Positions 44,095-55,164 of a DNA stretch of 64,000 nucleotides are shown here, piece by piece. Every line of letters begins with the position of its first letter. Positions within the stretch are counted from its first letter, which is position 1. The position numbers and the translations under genes are program-made. The notes below the pieces were generated by a model. That model searched no databases. It had not been told where the DNA came from and saw only the letters and a program-made list of their open reading frames with translations. The DNA comes from Castor canadensis. Taxonomy: Eukaryota > Chordata > Mammalia > Rodentia > Castoridae. The stretch is from contig NC_133390.1 of NCBI RefSeq assembly GCF_047511655.1, positions 131,431,583 to 131,495,582 of the forward strand, written 5' to 3'.

Positions 44095-44765
44095 TCATGA
44101 CAAGGAGCTCAAAGATAAACTAAAAAAATAACAGTATGAGATGAAAGGAAAGCTGTGACTATTACAAAAGGCATCAATAATTTTAAAACAACAAAGCTGG
44201 CTGTTGCTGGGGTGGCCTTTGCAAGTCAGCAATTGAGAGGGGACAAATTTTGCTTTCTGACAATGCAGATTCTTTTGCTGTGCAGGCCTTTTCTGCAGAT
44301 ATGTAATCTGCCTATTGGAGTGATTTGTAGGGCAAATGCAGAATGCATGTTTCCTCCTGGGAAAGTATCTTTTATTAATGTGAGAAATCAAGTAGTATTA
44401 GAATTGGTCCAATAGTACAACTCATTAAAGTCAAGGGTCATCCTCTTAATATTGGGTTGAATGATGGCCAAAAAGTAGAAATAAAAGCTTACATAGAATT
44501 GTTAGCAATAGGCTGTTGACTACAGAGTTGTAGCTTCAGTGAGTGTGATGAAGCTACAGTAGGGGTGACCTCCTGGATTTGATGACTGGTATTTGGCCAT
44601 CTGTACACCATTCATACCAGACAATGGACCAATGATGAACTTTCTGAGAAGGTGAAAAAGTATAGCAACCTCTTTGATTTCCACAAAAGAATTGAACAGT
44701 ACCATTTTGAAGATCATAGTAAAGGCAGATTGTCTTAGAGTTAGATGACAATTATTAAAAAACAA
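44095..44765. other. Unassigned segment, no identified gene
   Basis: The region is free of the SINEs that crowd its left side. The plus strand has an 86-codon frame (44155-44415), and 44593-44739 reads without a stop in another frame. I recognise neither. A decayed processed pseudogene or old retroelement is possible, but no family motif is visible. Confidence 0.3.
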
Positions 44766-44949
44766 AACTTTTGAAATATATGTTACTTGAATAGATATTG
44801 CTATCAGAATTTAAAACCCCAAACACTGTTTTTAAACCTCAAAACAAATTATATAATGCACATATTACTTTTGAATTATTTCATTGGATATATTGAATTC
44901 TATATCTTGAAATTTTTGTTTCCTCATAAGCATATAAAAATAAAGCTTG

Positions 44950-45055
44950 AGGGCTTAGCAGAGTGTCTCAAGTGGAAGAGTACCTGCCTAACAAGCATGA
45001 GGTCCCGAGTTCAAACTCCAGTACCACCAAATAAATAAATAAATAAAAATAAAGC
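44950..45055 (+). repeat. T SINE with (AAAT)n tail
   Basis: 'gggcttagcagagtgtctcaagtggaagagtacctgcctaac...gagttcaaactccagtaccacc', then AAAT units. Confidence 0.9.
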
Positions 45056-45835
45056 TTAAACAACTGTATGAGACTCAGAGCTCTGAGTCCAAGTCCATGC
45101 CCAGCAGATTACTTGGATTTCAGAGCTGCCTCCTTGCTGCATGTGAGCAGGACTGAGAGCTCTGAGCTCAGGTCAAGCAGATCAGTTTCCAGTGGATCAT
45201 TCAATTTCCCTAATCTCATTCCCACAGAGTGGTTTACTGCTGAGTGAAATCTGAAAGTACTAAGACCAGAGCAGGGAGAGTGTTCTTCCCATCCAGTGCA
45301 GATCCTGGTGCTCTGAGTGCTTTGTTCACTCTTCTATGCACTTGGAGATCATACCTAGGCTCAAACATTTGCTGCCTTGCGTGCCCAAACTAGGGGGCCT
45401 CTGGAGTGAATGGGAACTACCCAGGACACAGGACACAAAATTTGCTGGGGCCAGCAACAGATATGGGTATGCAAAGAAAGGAAGCTCCTGAAGTGAATGT
45501 AGCCCTGAAGCTGACAACTGACCCTTGACCAGCCCACATACAGCACCAGACTGAACAATGTTGTTGATGTTCTGGGGGTTTGTTTTCTTGTCTCTGAGTG
45601 GTACTGGGCAGTACTCAAGAGAAGGCTGCTCATTAAGAAGACCCCCCTAAATGAAATGGAAAGCCATATTTTGCCCAACAGATGTGCAAATTTCAACTTA
45701 TAAGCACAAGAATTATGAAAAAGCAAAGCAACATGACTCCTTCAGAAGTTCACAACTCTTAAATAACTGAATTCAAAGATATTGAAACAGTTGAAATGCC
45801 AAAGAATTCAAAAGTCTAGTTTTAAAAGTGATCAA
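45056..45835. other. Intergenic, no recognised element
   Basis: No gene or nameable repeat. The minus-strand frame of 121 codons has no domain. Confidence 0.4.
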
Positions 45836-45955
45836 TGAGGGCTGGTGGAGTGGCTCAATTGGTAGAGCATCTGCCTAGCAAGCATGAAACCCTGAGTTCA
45901 AAACCCAATACCACCAAAAAAAAAAAAAAAGAAAGAAAGAAAGAAAAGAAAAAAA
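45836..45955 (+). repeat. T SINE
   Basis: 'gggctggtggagtggctcaattggtagagcatctgcctagcaagc...gttcaaaacccaataccacc' with a long A/GAAA tail. Confidence 0.93.
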
Positions 45956-45959
45956 AGAT

Positions 45960-46960
45960 CTATGCCCTCAAAAAGATTCAAATGAACAGATGAATGATGT
46001 AAAAAAATAAGTTCAAGACATGGATAAGAAAATCAACAACTTGGATTGGACAAGAAATTCAAGCAAACAGTAGAGACTCTGAAATGAGCAAACAAACATA
46101 CAAAGAAACAAATGAAAATCATGGTAATAAAAAGCTCCATACATCAAATAATAAATTTCAGTGGAAAGTATCAACAACAGAATAGACAGAAGAAAATCAG
46201 AATCGAAGCCAAGATTGAGGAGTTATTACATTCAGATGGTAATAAAGAAAAAAAAAGCTATCATGATAACAACATCCAGACCTCTGGGACAATGAAGAGA
46301 CTAAATCTATGAATCTATGGTATAGAAGAGGGGACCAAGATATAGAATGAAGGCATAGCATACCTATTCAGTAAAATTATAGTTGGGCTGGCAAAGTGGC
46401 TCAAGTGGTAGAGTGCCTGCCTAGCAAATGTGAGGCCCTGAGTTGTACCTCCCAGTACTGCCCCCCGCAAAAGCAAACAAAATCAATAAAATGATAGCAG
46501 AAAAGTTCTCAAATCTAGGGAAAGAAATAGACATTCAAATACATGAGGCACTTAGAACCCTAAATAGACAGGATTGGAGAAGAAGCTCTCCACATTATAT
46601 CATGGTTAAAATGGCAAGAGTACAGAACAAAGAATACTTAAAGCTGCAAGACAGAAGTACTAAGATGTATATGAAGACAAACCTATCAGAAAACATCAGA
46701 CCTCTTATCAGAAATGCTAAAGAGCAGGAGAGAATAGACTGATGTATTTCAAGGCCTGAAACAAAATAACTGCCAACCAAAGTTATCCTTTAAAATTGAG
46801 GAGAAATAAAGACCTTCCATGATAAGAATATACTGAAGTAATTCATGATCATTGAGTCAGCATTACAGAATATACTTAAAGGAATAATATATAGAGAAGA
46901 GGAAGAAAGATATACAAAAGCACAACATCTCAGGAAAGAATAAATCTCACTAGGAGATTA
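45960..46960 (+). mobile_element. Decayed LINE-1 ORF1 region
   Basis: 'gaatagacagaagaaaatcagaatcg', 'ctagggaaagaaatagacattcaaatac', 'agctgcaagacagaag' and 'atgtatttcaaggcctgaaac' follow the L1 ORF1 coding order. Stops and frameshifts abound, and no promoter or ORF2 is attached. Confidence 0.7.
46383..46478 (+). repeat. T SINE in L1 ORF1 relic
   Basis: 'gggctggcaaagtggctcaagtggtagagtgcctgcctag...cctgagttgtacctcccagtactgcc'. 'agtaaaattat' before and 'aataaaatgatagc' after show L1 sequence resuming. Confidence 0.9.
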
Positions 46961-47084
46961 CAGTAAATCTGTAAGATGAAGTTAGTACAACCCTCTTAAC
47001 AGTAACTCTAAATACGGACAGTCTTAACTCTCCATTTTTAAAAAAGATGCAGACTGGTTGCATGTATTAAAAAACAAGACCTAA

Positions 47085-47315
47085 ACACTGGTTGCTCATG
47101 CCTGTAATCCTAGTTACTTAGGTGGTTGATGTCAGGAGGATCATGGTTCAGGCCAGCCTGAGCAAATAGTTTGCAAGACTCCATCTCCAAATTAATCATA
47201 TCAAAAATGGACTGAGGGTGTGGATCAACTGGGGATGTGGCTCAAGCAGTAGAGTGTCTGCTTTGCAAGTGAGAAGGCTCGAGTTCAAGCCCTAGTCCCA
47301 CCAAAAACAAACAAA
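47085..47315 (+). repeat. ST composite SINE, duplicated linker
   Basis: S arm 'ctcatgcctgtaatcctagttac'. The linker reads 'aaaaatggactgagggtgtggatcaactggggatgtggctcaag', so a second T-arm start follows a partial first one. Ends 'caagccctagtcccacc'. Confidence 0.82.
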
Positions 47316-47539
47316 CAAACCCAAGACCCAACTGTTTGCTGTCAACAGGTAACTTTCTTCACAGGCAAAGAAACACACAGACTCTGTGGAGTTTGCCACT
47401 TACAGGGACTTGGGAGTTTGGGAGTATGACGTTGCTCTTGTTTCCTGTTCCCTAGAATCTACCTTTCATCCTGCTTCCTCTTATCCCAAGTCATTTGGCC
47501 TGAGATCTTCACATCCTTTAAATTGGAGCTCCTATAAAA

Positions 47540-47850
47540 CATATTTGTCTGTCTGTATCAATGGATTCTGCACCATTGGAGTTAATCAACCACAGATGAA
47601 AAATATTTTTAAAAAGTGTCTGTATTGAACACACCCTTTTCTTTGTCATCATTATTCCCTCAACAGTATAGTAACAACTATTTTCATGGCATGTACATTG
47701 TATTAGGTAGCTCAAGTAATCTAGAGATGATTTAAAGTACGTGCAAAGTTATGCATAGGTAAACACTGTAATATTTTGTAAAAGGGACTTGAGCATCCAT
47801 GGATTTTAGTACTGGATCTGATCCTCTGTGGATCCCAAGGACAATTGTAT
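47540..47850 (+). mobile_element. MER2-type (Tigger) DNA transposon remnant
   Basis: 'gagatgatttaaagtacgtgc' and 'ggacttgagcatccatggattttagtac' near the end match the MER2 terminal region. No transposase remains. Confidence 0.65.
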
Positions 47851-48004
47851 ATAGTCCTTCCTCATGCTGGAGTGCATTGCAGCTCATTTCATAATTTTGA
47901 TGTATTATTATACTGATAAGCCTCTCTTCCACATCAGGGATGAAAGGAAGGTGCCAAGGGGATGGATGAAGGAGTGTCACTGAGGGAGAAGGCATCCGAG
48001 TACC

Positions 48005-49230
48005 CTACTCTACAGATTCAGGAAACACCAAAGAAATGCTTCCTGGATTCCAGGCACTGTTGGGCAGAAATAACAGATAGCCTGTGCTCATGGGAAGTTC
48101 AATAACTGGTAGAGGAGCAAATTAGTAACAGATGACCAATGTCAAGAGTGATACAAGACTTGCTTTAAGTTAATGTAGGTGTTCTGGGAAGACAGAGGGA
48201 AGGAAGCAAATGCACGTGATGAGGGCATTTCTGAGTTGAGTGGTGGAATTGTTTGGCAAAACCTTGGAGGAAAGAAAGGCTAGGGTTCGTCCTACTTTCA
48301 GACCTCTAAGCAGGTCCCTGTGGCCAAGGGTTAGGTGAAAAGACTGGTTGGGGAAAGTGAGGTTGGACAGGTGGCAGGCATGTCCAAGTCTGAAAAGAAA
48401 TGCCCATTAAACTATTTCAGCACAAGCTCTGGGAGGGCTCTGGACAGAAAAGGAAAAATACAGGCTTGAGTTTTAAAAGGTTCACCTAGCTGCTACATAG
48501 GAGAGCAAGCACAAAGAAAGGACTGAAGATAGTGTCTTTCCTTGGTAGTAATCCACCTGTGGTGGCCTAGAGGGATCTAGAGAGTCCAACACAAGGTGAG
48601 TGGTGGTAGCTGGGATCTGAGAGAGACAGAACACAGGATCTACACAATTCAGCAACTGACCAAATGTGAGGAGAGGGAAGGGCATTCATGTTCACTGAGA
48701 TGGGGAGTCCACACAGAGGAGCAGCGTGCTTTATGGGAAAAGTAGATATTTCCATTTGAGGCTTGTTGACCAACTGAGTTTGGAACAGAAGTGTGGGCAT
48801 CTGGATGTACAGGGCTTTAAGAAAGGATGACTGTGAGAACCATAGTGAGACCAGAACTAGAAATATGGACTGAAGTGCCATCAGCACACAGTTGGTGACT
48901 TCAGACAGGGAATTAGGATGATATCACCTGGATGACTCCATCTCCCAAGAGGAACAAAGAGCCAAGCCTAAAAACCCTGTGAATGAAAAAATTCAAGGAA
49001 GGTGAAAGAAGGCCTTCAGGGGGAGTATTGGGGAGGAATAATCAGAGAGCAGAAAAGACCCCAGGAGGGCTGGGTCAGGGGAGGTAGGGTGGAAAGCACT
49101 CAGTCCTGGAAGCCAGGAAGATAAGAAATGAAGATGGGAAATGAAGATCAACTACTTGGCTTGGCCATTAGAAGGTCAGAAGGGTCATTGGTAAGAGCAT
49201 TTGCCTGCAGGGTAGGGAAGTGGAAGAGGA
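48005..49230. repeat. Ancient long mammalian repeat, unnamed
   Basis: Purine-rich phrases such as 'tcactgagatggggag', 'gagtttggaacagaagtgtgggcatctgg' and 'ggaagccaggaagat' recur in this order in other mammalian loci as I remember them. I cannot name the family safely. No conserved reading frame. Confidence 0.4.
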
Positions 49231-49373
49231 AGTGACTGTGGTGGGGAATATGGAGAGTAAGGAGTAGCCTGTGAAGACTAGAGTGTCCAGCACAGCAGTG
49301 TTGAAGTGTGGTCCCATGGTGATGGGCTGGCAGGGTTCTGAGAGAGACGCAGAAGACTCTAAAGAGTTGGTGG

Positions 49374-49605
49374 GCTGGGCGCCAGTGGTCCATGCCTATA
49401 ATCCTAGCTACTCAGGAGGAGATAAGGAGCATTGAGATTCAAAGCCAGCCTGGGCAAATAGTTAGCAAGACCCTATATATAAAAAAAAACCCATCACAAC
49501 AAAAAGGTTGGCAGAATGGCTAAAGCAGTAAGATCGTCTGCCTGGCAAGCATGAGGTCCTGAGTTCAAACCCCAGTGCCATCAAAAAAAAAAAAAAAAAG
49601 GCTTG
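49374..49605 (+). repeat. ST composite SINE
   Basis: 'gggctgggcgccagtggtccatgcctataatcctagc', linker 'caacaaaaaggttggcag', intact T arm ending 'gttcaaaccccagtgccatc', A-run. Confidence 0.92.
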
Positions 49606-49649
49606 CCAACACCGAATGTGAACAGCATAGGTAGAAGACACAGAGTGCT

Positions 49650-49745
49650 GTTAAACTTCTTATGCTTCATTTTCATCCTTTGCAAAATGACAATGGTACA
49701 ACTATGTCCTGGGTGTTGTTGTGAGGATTAAAAGGAAGTCATCCA
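49650..49745 (+). repeat. MIR SINE fragment
   Basis: 'taaacttcttatgcttcattttcatcctttgcaaaatg...gttgttgtgaggattaaa' is MIR core plus 3' part. Confidence 0.65.
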
Positions 49746-49784
49746 GAGAAAGGACTAAGCACAAAATTAGTAGTTGTGGTTGCT

Positions 49785-50690
49785 CAGGTCAAAATCTTGG
49801 AGTAACTTTTAACTTCTTTTTCTCTCACAACCTACATCCAGTTTGGAGATATATCCAACATTGGGATCCCCAAATGCCACCTTCTGAATCTGACCATTTC
49901 TCCCCGCCTCCACCCTCGTCCAAGCTACCTTCCAGCCCGATCATTGCTGTGGCTTTCTAGTGGTCTCCTTAGCCTACCTGTGCCCTCCCTCCTCCATCTA
50001 CTCTCACCTGGTGACCAGAATGATCTTGTTAAGCATAAGTGCACAGTAGCCTATTATATGTTCTATGAAGAATTAGAGGAAATGAGCTCAAAGCTTTAAA
50101 CATAAGGAAATGATCAAGACATGGAAACGCTAATTACCCCTGATTTGATCGTTACATGCCCAATTCATGTGTTGAAACATCACACCTTACCACCTAAGTA
50201 TGTACAATTATTACACGCTATCCAAACAAAAAATCCCACAGAAAATAACAAACAATAACAACAACAACAAAAACCAGTAAGACAACACCTCTGTTGAACA
50301 CCACGGATGTAGAAGCCAAGTCCTCACCAGAGCAGAAGGCCCTGCGAACCTCCCCCACCTCTCACTGTCTCTGGAGCTCACACTGGACAGTCCCCTCAAT
50401 CCCAACTATCCTCCCATCCTCCTGGCCTCACCTGCAAGTCTCTAGCCTCAGGCTTGCCTGGCCTTCTTCACGTCAAAGGTCACTTCCTCACTGACCCATG
50501 CTAGCCAGAGTCCTGCACTCCTTAAACCCCCTCTCCAACTTTGCTTCTACTTAGCATTATAATTATCTGACATGTTCCTATATTTTATTTAGGTTTTTAA
50601 ATTGTCTTCTGGTCTGTATCTCCCACGAGCCACAGGGATTTTTTTAGCTCCGTAATTATCACTGCTGTGTGCTCACCTGGGTGCCTCCGC
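49785..50690 (+). repeat. LINE-2 3' end, split by an L1 tail
   Basis: 'cttggagtaacttttaacttc', 'gaccatttctccccgcctccac' and 'ccagaatgatcttgttaagc' before the gap, and 'ggcctcacctgcaagtctc' and 'ttgtcttctggtctgtatctccc' after it, give the L2 order. Interrupted at about 50040-50285. Confidence 0.7.
50040..50285 (+). mobile_element. Old L1 3'-UTR insertion in L2
   Basis: 'taattacccctgatttgatcgttac' through 'gtatgtacaattattacacgc' matches the 3' end of old mammalian L1 (L1MA-like). Confidence 0.65.
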
Positions 50691-50929
50691 TCTCCGCTCT
50701 CCTCCGGAGCTCCAGAGACGCGGCGGGTCAGGGCGCAATATAACTTGATTGACTATGTGATGCAAAGACTAGTAAGTTTTACATCTCCCAGTTTCCTCAG
50801 ATGTGGGTCTGCTACCATGCCTCCCGAGCTGTTTTCCAGAAGATGTCTGACCAAGAGCTGTGAATAGCTGAATCCCAACGAGACTAGATTTAAACCTAGA
50901 GGCTCTAAACGTTCGGAGAAAGTCTGGAG

Positions 50930-51660
50930 GGCTGCGAAGGTCGCCTCACCCCCAACTCCACCCTCTCCCGGCCTCGTTGCCCCGCCCCCGGGATCAGGGC
51001 CCGCCCCCTACAGACCCCTCCCCTCCCCCTTCCTGGGGGCGGTACCAGGAGGCGGGAGGATCGCGGCGCAGCAGCCGCGGGACACAAAGCGCGGCCGGCG
51101 GGACGCAGGGCGGGAGCGCGCACTCGCGCGGCATCGGAACCGTGCTGGCGGAGGACGGAGACCCTCACTCCCCAGGTGAGCTGGGAGAGGAGGCCCGGCG
51201 CCGGCTCTCTGCGGCGTCCGCAGTCCTGCCCCGCGCGGGTCAGCATCCCCGTGGTGCCCCAGGTGTGCGGCCGATGCTGGGTAATCTGAGGTGGTGGCCT
51301 GCTTGTTCTGTCATCCTCCGGGGCGGTGAGGGGTGGCCGGCACTTTAACGTAAGGCCTCGAGGGAGCCTTGCAGCTGGACCAAACTTTAGGAAACCAGGT
51401 CTTCCTGCGGCGGCCATGCCGATGTGTGGGTGCGAGTTGCATGTTCCCGCCCTGGCCCAAGTGGTCGTGCGGTCGGTTGTCCGGGAGCACAGCCGTCCCC
51501 GATGTAACGGGGTTTACGCAGATGGGTGGAGGCCTGCCCACCTCCCCGGCCTCGCCTGCTGCGCAGCGGGGTGCCGGGGCTGGGGACCCAGACCCTTCGC
51601 GCTGCTCCACCTCTGGAAGACGTGAGGACCCTGGTCTTCCGAGCACTCACTGGCGTCCAG
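50930..51660 (+). promoter_or_regulatory. Orphan CpG island, probable NINL promoter
   Basis: The GC content and CpG density rise abruptly and no interspersed repeat is present. GC boxes lie at 50980-50989, 51000-51008 and 51035-51042. It is about 25 kb downstream of NANP in the same orientation, where NINL starts in the mammalian gene order I know. The NINL assignment is synteny-based inference. The promoter nature itself is much better supported. Confidence 0.7.
51060..51175 (+). other. Putative non-coding first exon (NINL?)
   Basis: A strong donor CCCAG/GTGAGC follows 51175, downstream of the GC boxes. The start is unknown and 51060 is only a placeholder. No NINL-like coding sequence is visible, which fits an ATG located in a later exon. 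NINL encodes a centrosomal ninein-like protein that anchors microtubules. Confidence 0.4.
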
Positions 51661-52015
51661 TTGTGGAGAAGCATCTCCCCCCAACCCCTGCTCCCTGCCC
51701 CCTACTCCCGTCAATGCCATTGCGTCCCACCGCGAAAGACTTACCTGCTTCCTTTGGTCGTATTCCCGGTTTGCACCTGGGAAGACTGTTCATAATGGGA
51801 CAGCACTTTTTGGGAACCCTCTGCGAGTTTTACCTGTTGCAGAATAGCCCCTTTTCTGCCCATGAGCGCGCCTAGTAATAAACCCCTTGTAGGAGTCTGT
51901 CTCACGTTTAGGGTGTTTCATACTCACTTCGTGCTCATGTATTAATGCCTCCGGGTAGGACTGTTTGCAGGAGGGAAGTGAAGAAGAGTGTTTGGGTTTC
52001 TTTGTGCTGTACAGG
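51661..52015. other. Downstream shoulder of the CpG island
   Basis: CpG density falls away. No exon or repeat recognised. Presumed intron 1 of the gene started by the CpG island. Confidence 0.4.
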
Positions 52016-52110
52016 ACTTAGGCCAAGTTTTGGAACCACAGAGGAGGTCCAGAGAGGCGACCCTTAGGGAAGGTAAAGTGATGTCCAAGGTCAGTAGGCG
52101 GGAGGACTAT
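52016..52110 (-). repeat. MIR-like fragment
   Basis: 'gaggtccagagaggcgaccc...aaagtgatgtccaaggtcagtagg' resembles reverse MIR core. Confidence 0.45.
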
Positions 52111-52635
52111 GAACGATGTAGAGTTTTTTCTTGAAGTCCTTTGCTGTGTTCTCCAGATGCTTCACAGTGGACTTATGAGTACTTTTAAAGCAGAAAAAAA
52201 AAATAATAAGATAATGAAAACTAGCCTTCTCAGAACACTAAGCCAAGCAGTTTTATGAGGGATGTGCAAGAGTTATGTGCATGTTGCAAGGAAAATGCTC
52301 ACGTGATTAGGGCAGCAGTACGCTTTCACCTGCTGTCCCTGTTCTGTTTGACTTACACATTATCTGTTAGTGTCTTAAACGATTACAGATCAAACTAGTA
52401 TGTAGTCACTTGCCACACGTTAAGGTTTTGGTCAGTGATAGGCCACATATGAAGGTGGTCCCATAAGATTATAATGGAACTGAAAAATTCCTGTCACCTA
52501 GTAATGTAGCTATTGTAACCTCATAGTGATTTAACATCCTAGTTCAAGTAATCACTCCAGCATTTCTGGTGATGATGCTGGAGTAAACAAAACTTCTCTG
52601 CTAGTCATGAGTATAGCACATATAATTATGGGTTT

Positions 52636-52732
52636 TTTAAATTTTTCGCTATACTAAGGTTTGAACTCAGGGCTTCACACTTGCTGCTAGACAGGTGCTC
52701 TACTGCTTGAGCCACACCTCCAGCTAGCACAT
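52636..52732 (-). repeat. T SINE
   Basis: 'aaggtttgaactcagggcttcacacttgctgctagac...ctgcttgagccacacc'. Confidence 0.88.
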
Positions 52733-52761
52733 ACAGTTATGTACAGTGCATAATACTCTTC

Positions 52762-52840
52762 TTTTTGGTGGTGCTGGGGATTAAACTGAGGACCTCATGC
52801 ATGCTAAGAACATGCACTGAACTACATCCTCAGTTCCATG
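52762..52840 (-). repeat. ID-like SINE
   Basis: 'ggtggtgctggggattaaactgaggacctcatgcatgctaag...tgaactacatcctcag'. Confidence 0.85.
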
Positions 52841-53180
52841 ATACTTAATAATGAGAATAAATAACTATGCTATTTGTTGACATATTTACTATACTATAGA
52901 CTTTTTATCATTATTTTAGAGTGTGCTCTTTTTGTTTATAAAAAATGTTCACTGTAAAACAGTATACCTTGCTACACCAGCAACAGCCTCATACACCTCA
53001 TGTTTACTTAGTCTCTTGACTGCATTAAGAGGCCACTTCAAGTGATTAACCTACAGGTTAATCTACACTAGCAGGTTTATGTGAGTATACTTTGTGATGT
53101 TTGCACAGTGACAAAATTGCCTGACAATTCTTTTCTCAGAATGTATCCCTGTCATTAAGCAGCACCTCCTGTAGATTGGT

Positions 53181-54259
53181 AAATAAAAGTAGGATTAGTA
53201 TGTTTACATAAAATTCAGATCCAATAAAAATTTAGAGGATAATAGTGGTTTTGGTTTGGAATAAGAAAGTAACAAGTCTTCTCCAAAGAACTTAAACTTC
53301 AGACAATACTTAACACCATCAAATTATAAAGAGAAAAAGGAAAAGGAAAAGTTAGGATTAAAAAAGTTTTGAATTTATATGAACTTTGATGGAAAACTGA
53401 TTTTCTCTAATCATTTATTTTATACATTGTGATATGCAGGGCTGCTTGGTAGGCGAGCTGATGTGGTCATTTGCCAACAGAGTGTGGTAAATCCCTTAGG
53501 ATTAGTATGTCCTTTGTTTTGCATCATTATGAATGTTCACCAGAGTATAAGTGTCCGGATCCTCCCCTTTTATGGTGAATGGCTTTAGATGCTGGTTGGC
53601 GGATGGTTCTTCTTAATTTCTTAAGATGGCTTACTATATTTCACTTTTTTTTTCTGTTAAAGCATTTCTGAATTTGGAGTGCATCTTAAAATTGATGTTG
53701 TCTTAGCATCAGGTCAGCTTTTGACAGATTTTCTTTATTTGTCTTAAATCATGGCATTTTGGATTTCATGAAATATATTTTTCTCTGACTGTATTGTCTA
53801 AAGAGACAATTGAAGACAATTGAAATTGATCATTTCCTCCTCCTCCCCCATACCTACTGCAGGTACTTCACACTAGATTTCTGGCTGCACCTCTATACCA
53901 CCATCAAATTTTCCTATTTGCTGCCTCAGGAAGTGGACAGCTGAATTTCAGTCATTGCTGGCCCTAGAACATCCAAGGGAAGAACCTTGGTGTCCTGTCC
54001 AGGAAGGGAGACTTATCTTAAAGTGGGGTGGGTATGAGTCCCTCATCCAGCCTTGCCTCTGTACAAGATAGTCATATGTTGCAAAGCGAGGGCTATATGT
54101 TCTAAGAAAAACCTTGATAGGTGTACAAACATTGTACAATACTTACAGAAACTGAACCAGCTCTGATGTCACTAAAAGGCATAATCTTAGAACCACCCTT
54201 ATATATATGGTTTGGCTTGGTTTTATGCATTGATGACTGTTCTGCTCATTTCTTTCTTT
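53181..54259. other. Presumed intronic, no recognised exon
   Basis: AT-rich, no gene-like frame or nameable SINE. Confidence 0.4.
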
Positions 54260-54357
54260 CTTTCCTTTTTTTTTTTTTTTGGCGATACTGAGGTTCGAAC
54301 TCAGGGCCTTGCACTTGCCATGCAGGTACACTCCCACTTGAGCCACACCCCCAGCTC
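54260..54357 (-). repeat. T SINE
   Basis: Poly-T, then 'gaggttcgaactcagggccttgcacttgccatgc...cacttgagccacacc'. Confidence 0.92.
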
Positions 54358-54462
54358 TTTTGCTCATTTCTTGAAATGACTTTGTATCCAGATGTCTGTG
54401 CCTCTTTTTCCTCATTAGTTAAGTGAGAATAGTTTTCCCAGGTCACTTAAACTAATAGATGA

Positions 54463-54680
54463 GGCTCTGGGCTCACACCTGTGATCTTAACTACTTGGGA
54501 GGCAGAGATTAAGAGGATCAGAGTTTGATGTCAACTCAGGCAAATAGTTCATGAGACCCTATCTTGAAAATACCCAGCACACAAAGGGCTGGCAGAGTGG
54601 CTCAAGTGGTAGAGCACCTGCTTAGCAAGCCTGAAGCCCTGAGTTCAAACCCCAGTGCCACAAAACAACAACAAATGGAT
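54463..54680 (+). repeat. ST composite SINE, intact T arm
   Basis: S arm 'gctcacacctgtgatcttaac', linker 'acccagcacacaaagggctgg', T arm ending 'gttcaaaccccagtgccac', AAC tail. Confidence 0.92.
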
Positions 54681-55078
54681 GGGGCAACTAAAGGTTCCCT
54701 AAAGCTCTGAAATTTTGTGACTTAAAATAGGACTTTAAAAAGAAGTCTTTAATATTAGAATTTTTGAGTAACTGATATAGATTAGACCAACAACTCTCTG
54801 AGCTTGGTGTCAGTGAGGAACAGGTTTGTGACTGCTGCTTCCTGGCTCCCAGGCCTCTGCCCCAGGTTTCTTACTGGTTACTAGTTCCTGGGTGGGTTTT
54901 ACACTGGGTGCTTGCAGTGAATTTGTTCCTGACTACAAATAAGAGGTACTGTGCACAGAACTTACTGTTTGATAATCCTGGGCTCCTGTCCCCTCCTGGG
55001 TCCCCAGTCACTTCAGTGTTAGAAACTTTTGTAGTCTTCTTAGACCTTGAGCTCCATGTGTGTTACTTAGAAATGGTT

Positions 55079-55144
55079 GCATTCAAATATCATAATGAAA
55101 CCCCTTTGTACAGTTAGTATACACAAATAAAAAAGAAAGAAAAA
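55079..55144 (+). mobile_element. Ultra-short L1 tail insertion (66 bp)
   Basis: 'tcataatgaaacccctttgtacagttagtatac' plus an AATAAA-rich tail is the 3' end of a second rodent L1 lineage. The 10-bp repeat AGAAATGGTT flanks it at 55069-55078 and 55145-55154. Confidence 0.7.
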
Positions 55145-55164
55145 AGAAATGGTTTCATCTAAAG

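Larger units (their letters stand above)
52375..53180 (+). mobile_element. DNA transposon remnant split by two SINEs
   Basis: 'gtatgtagtcacttgccac', 'aaggtggtcccataagattataatgg', 'gtttgcacagtgacaaaattgcctgac' and 'ctcagaatgtatccctgtcattaagc' are the two terminal regions of one non-autonomous mammalian element. Superfamily not assigned with certainty. Confidence 0.6.

Noticed and set aside
45836-45910. tRNA gene
   Set aside because: The tRNA-like box B ('gttcaaa') belongs to the abundant T SINE, which has an A tail and cannot fold into a complete cloverleaf. None of the many copies looks like a real tRNA gene.
50905-51720. Several 90-170 codon frames on both strands around 51 kb
   Set aside because: GC-rich CpG islands lack stop codons by composition. 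The frames overlap on both strands and show no domain.
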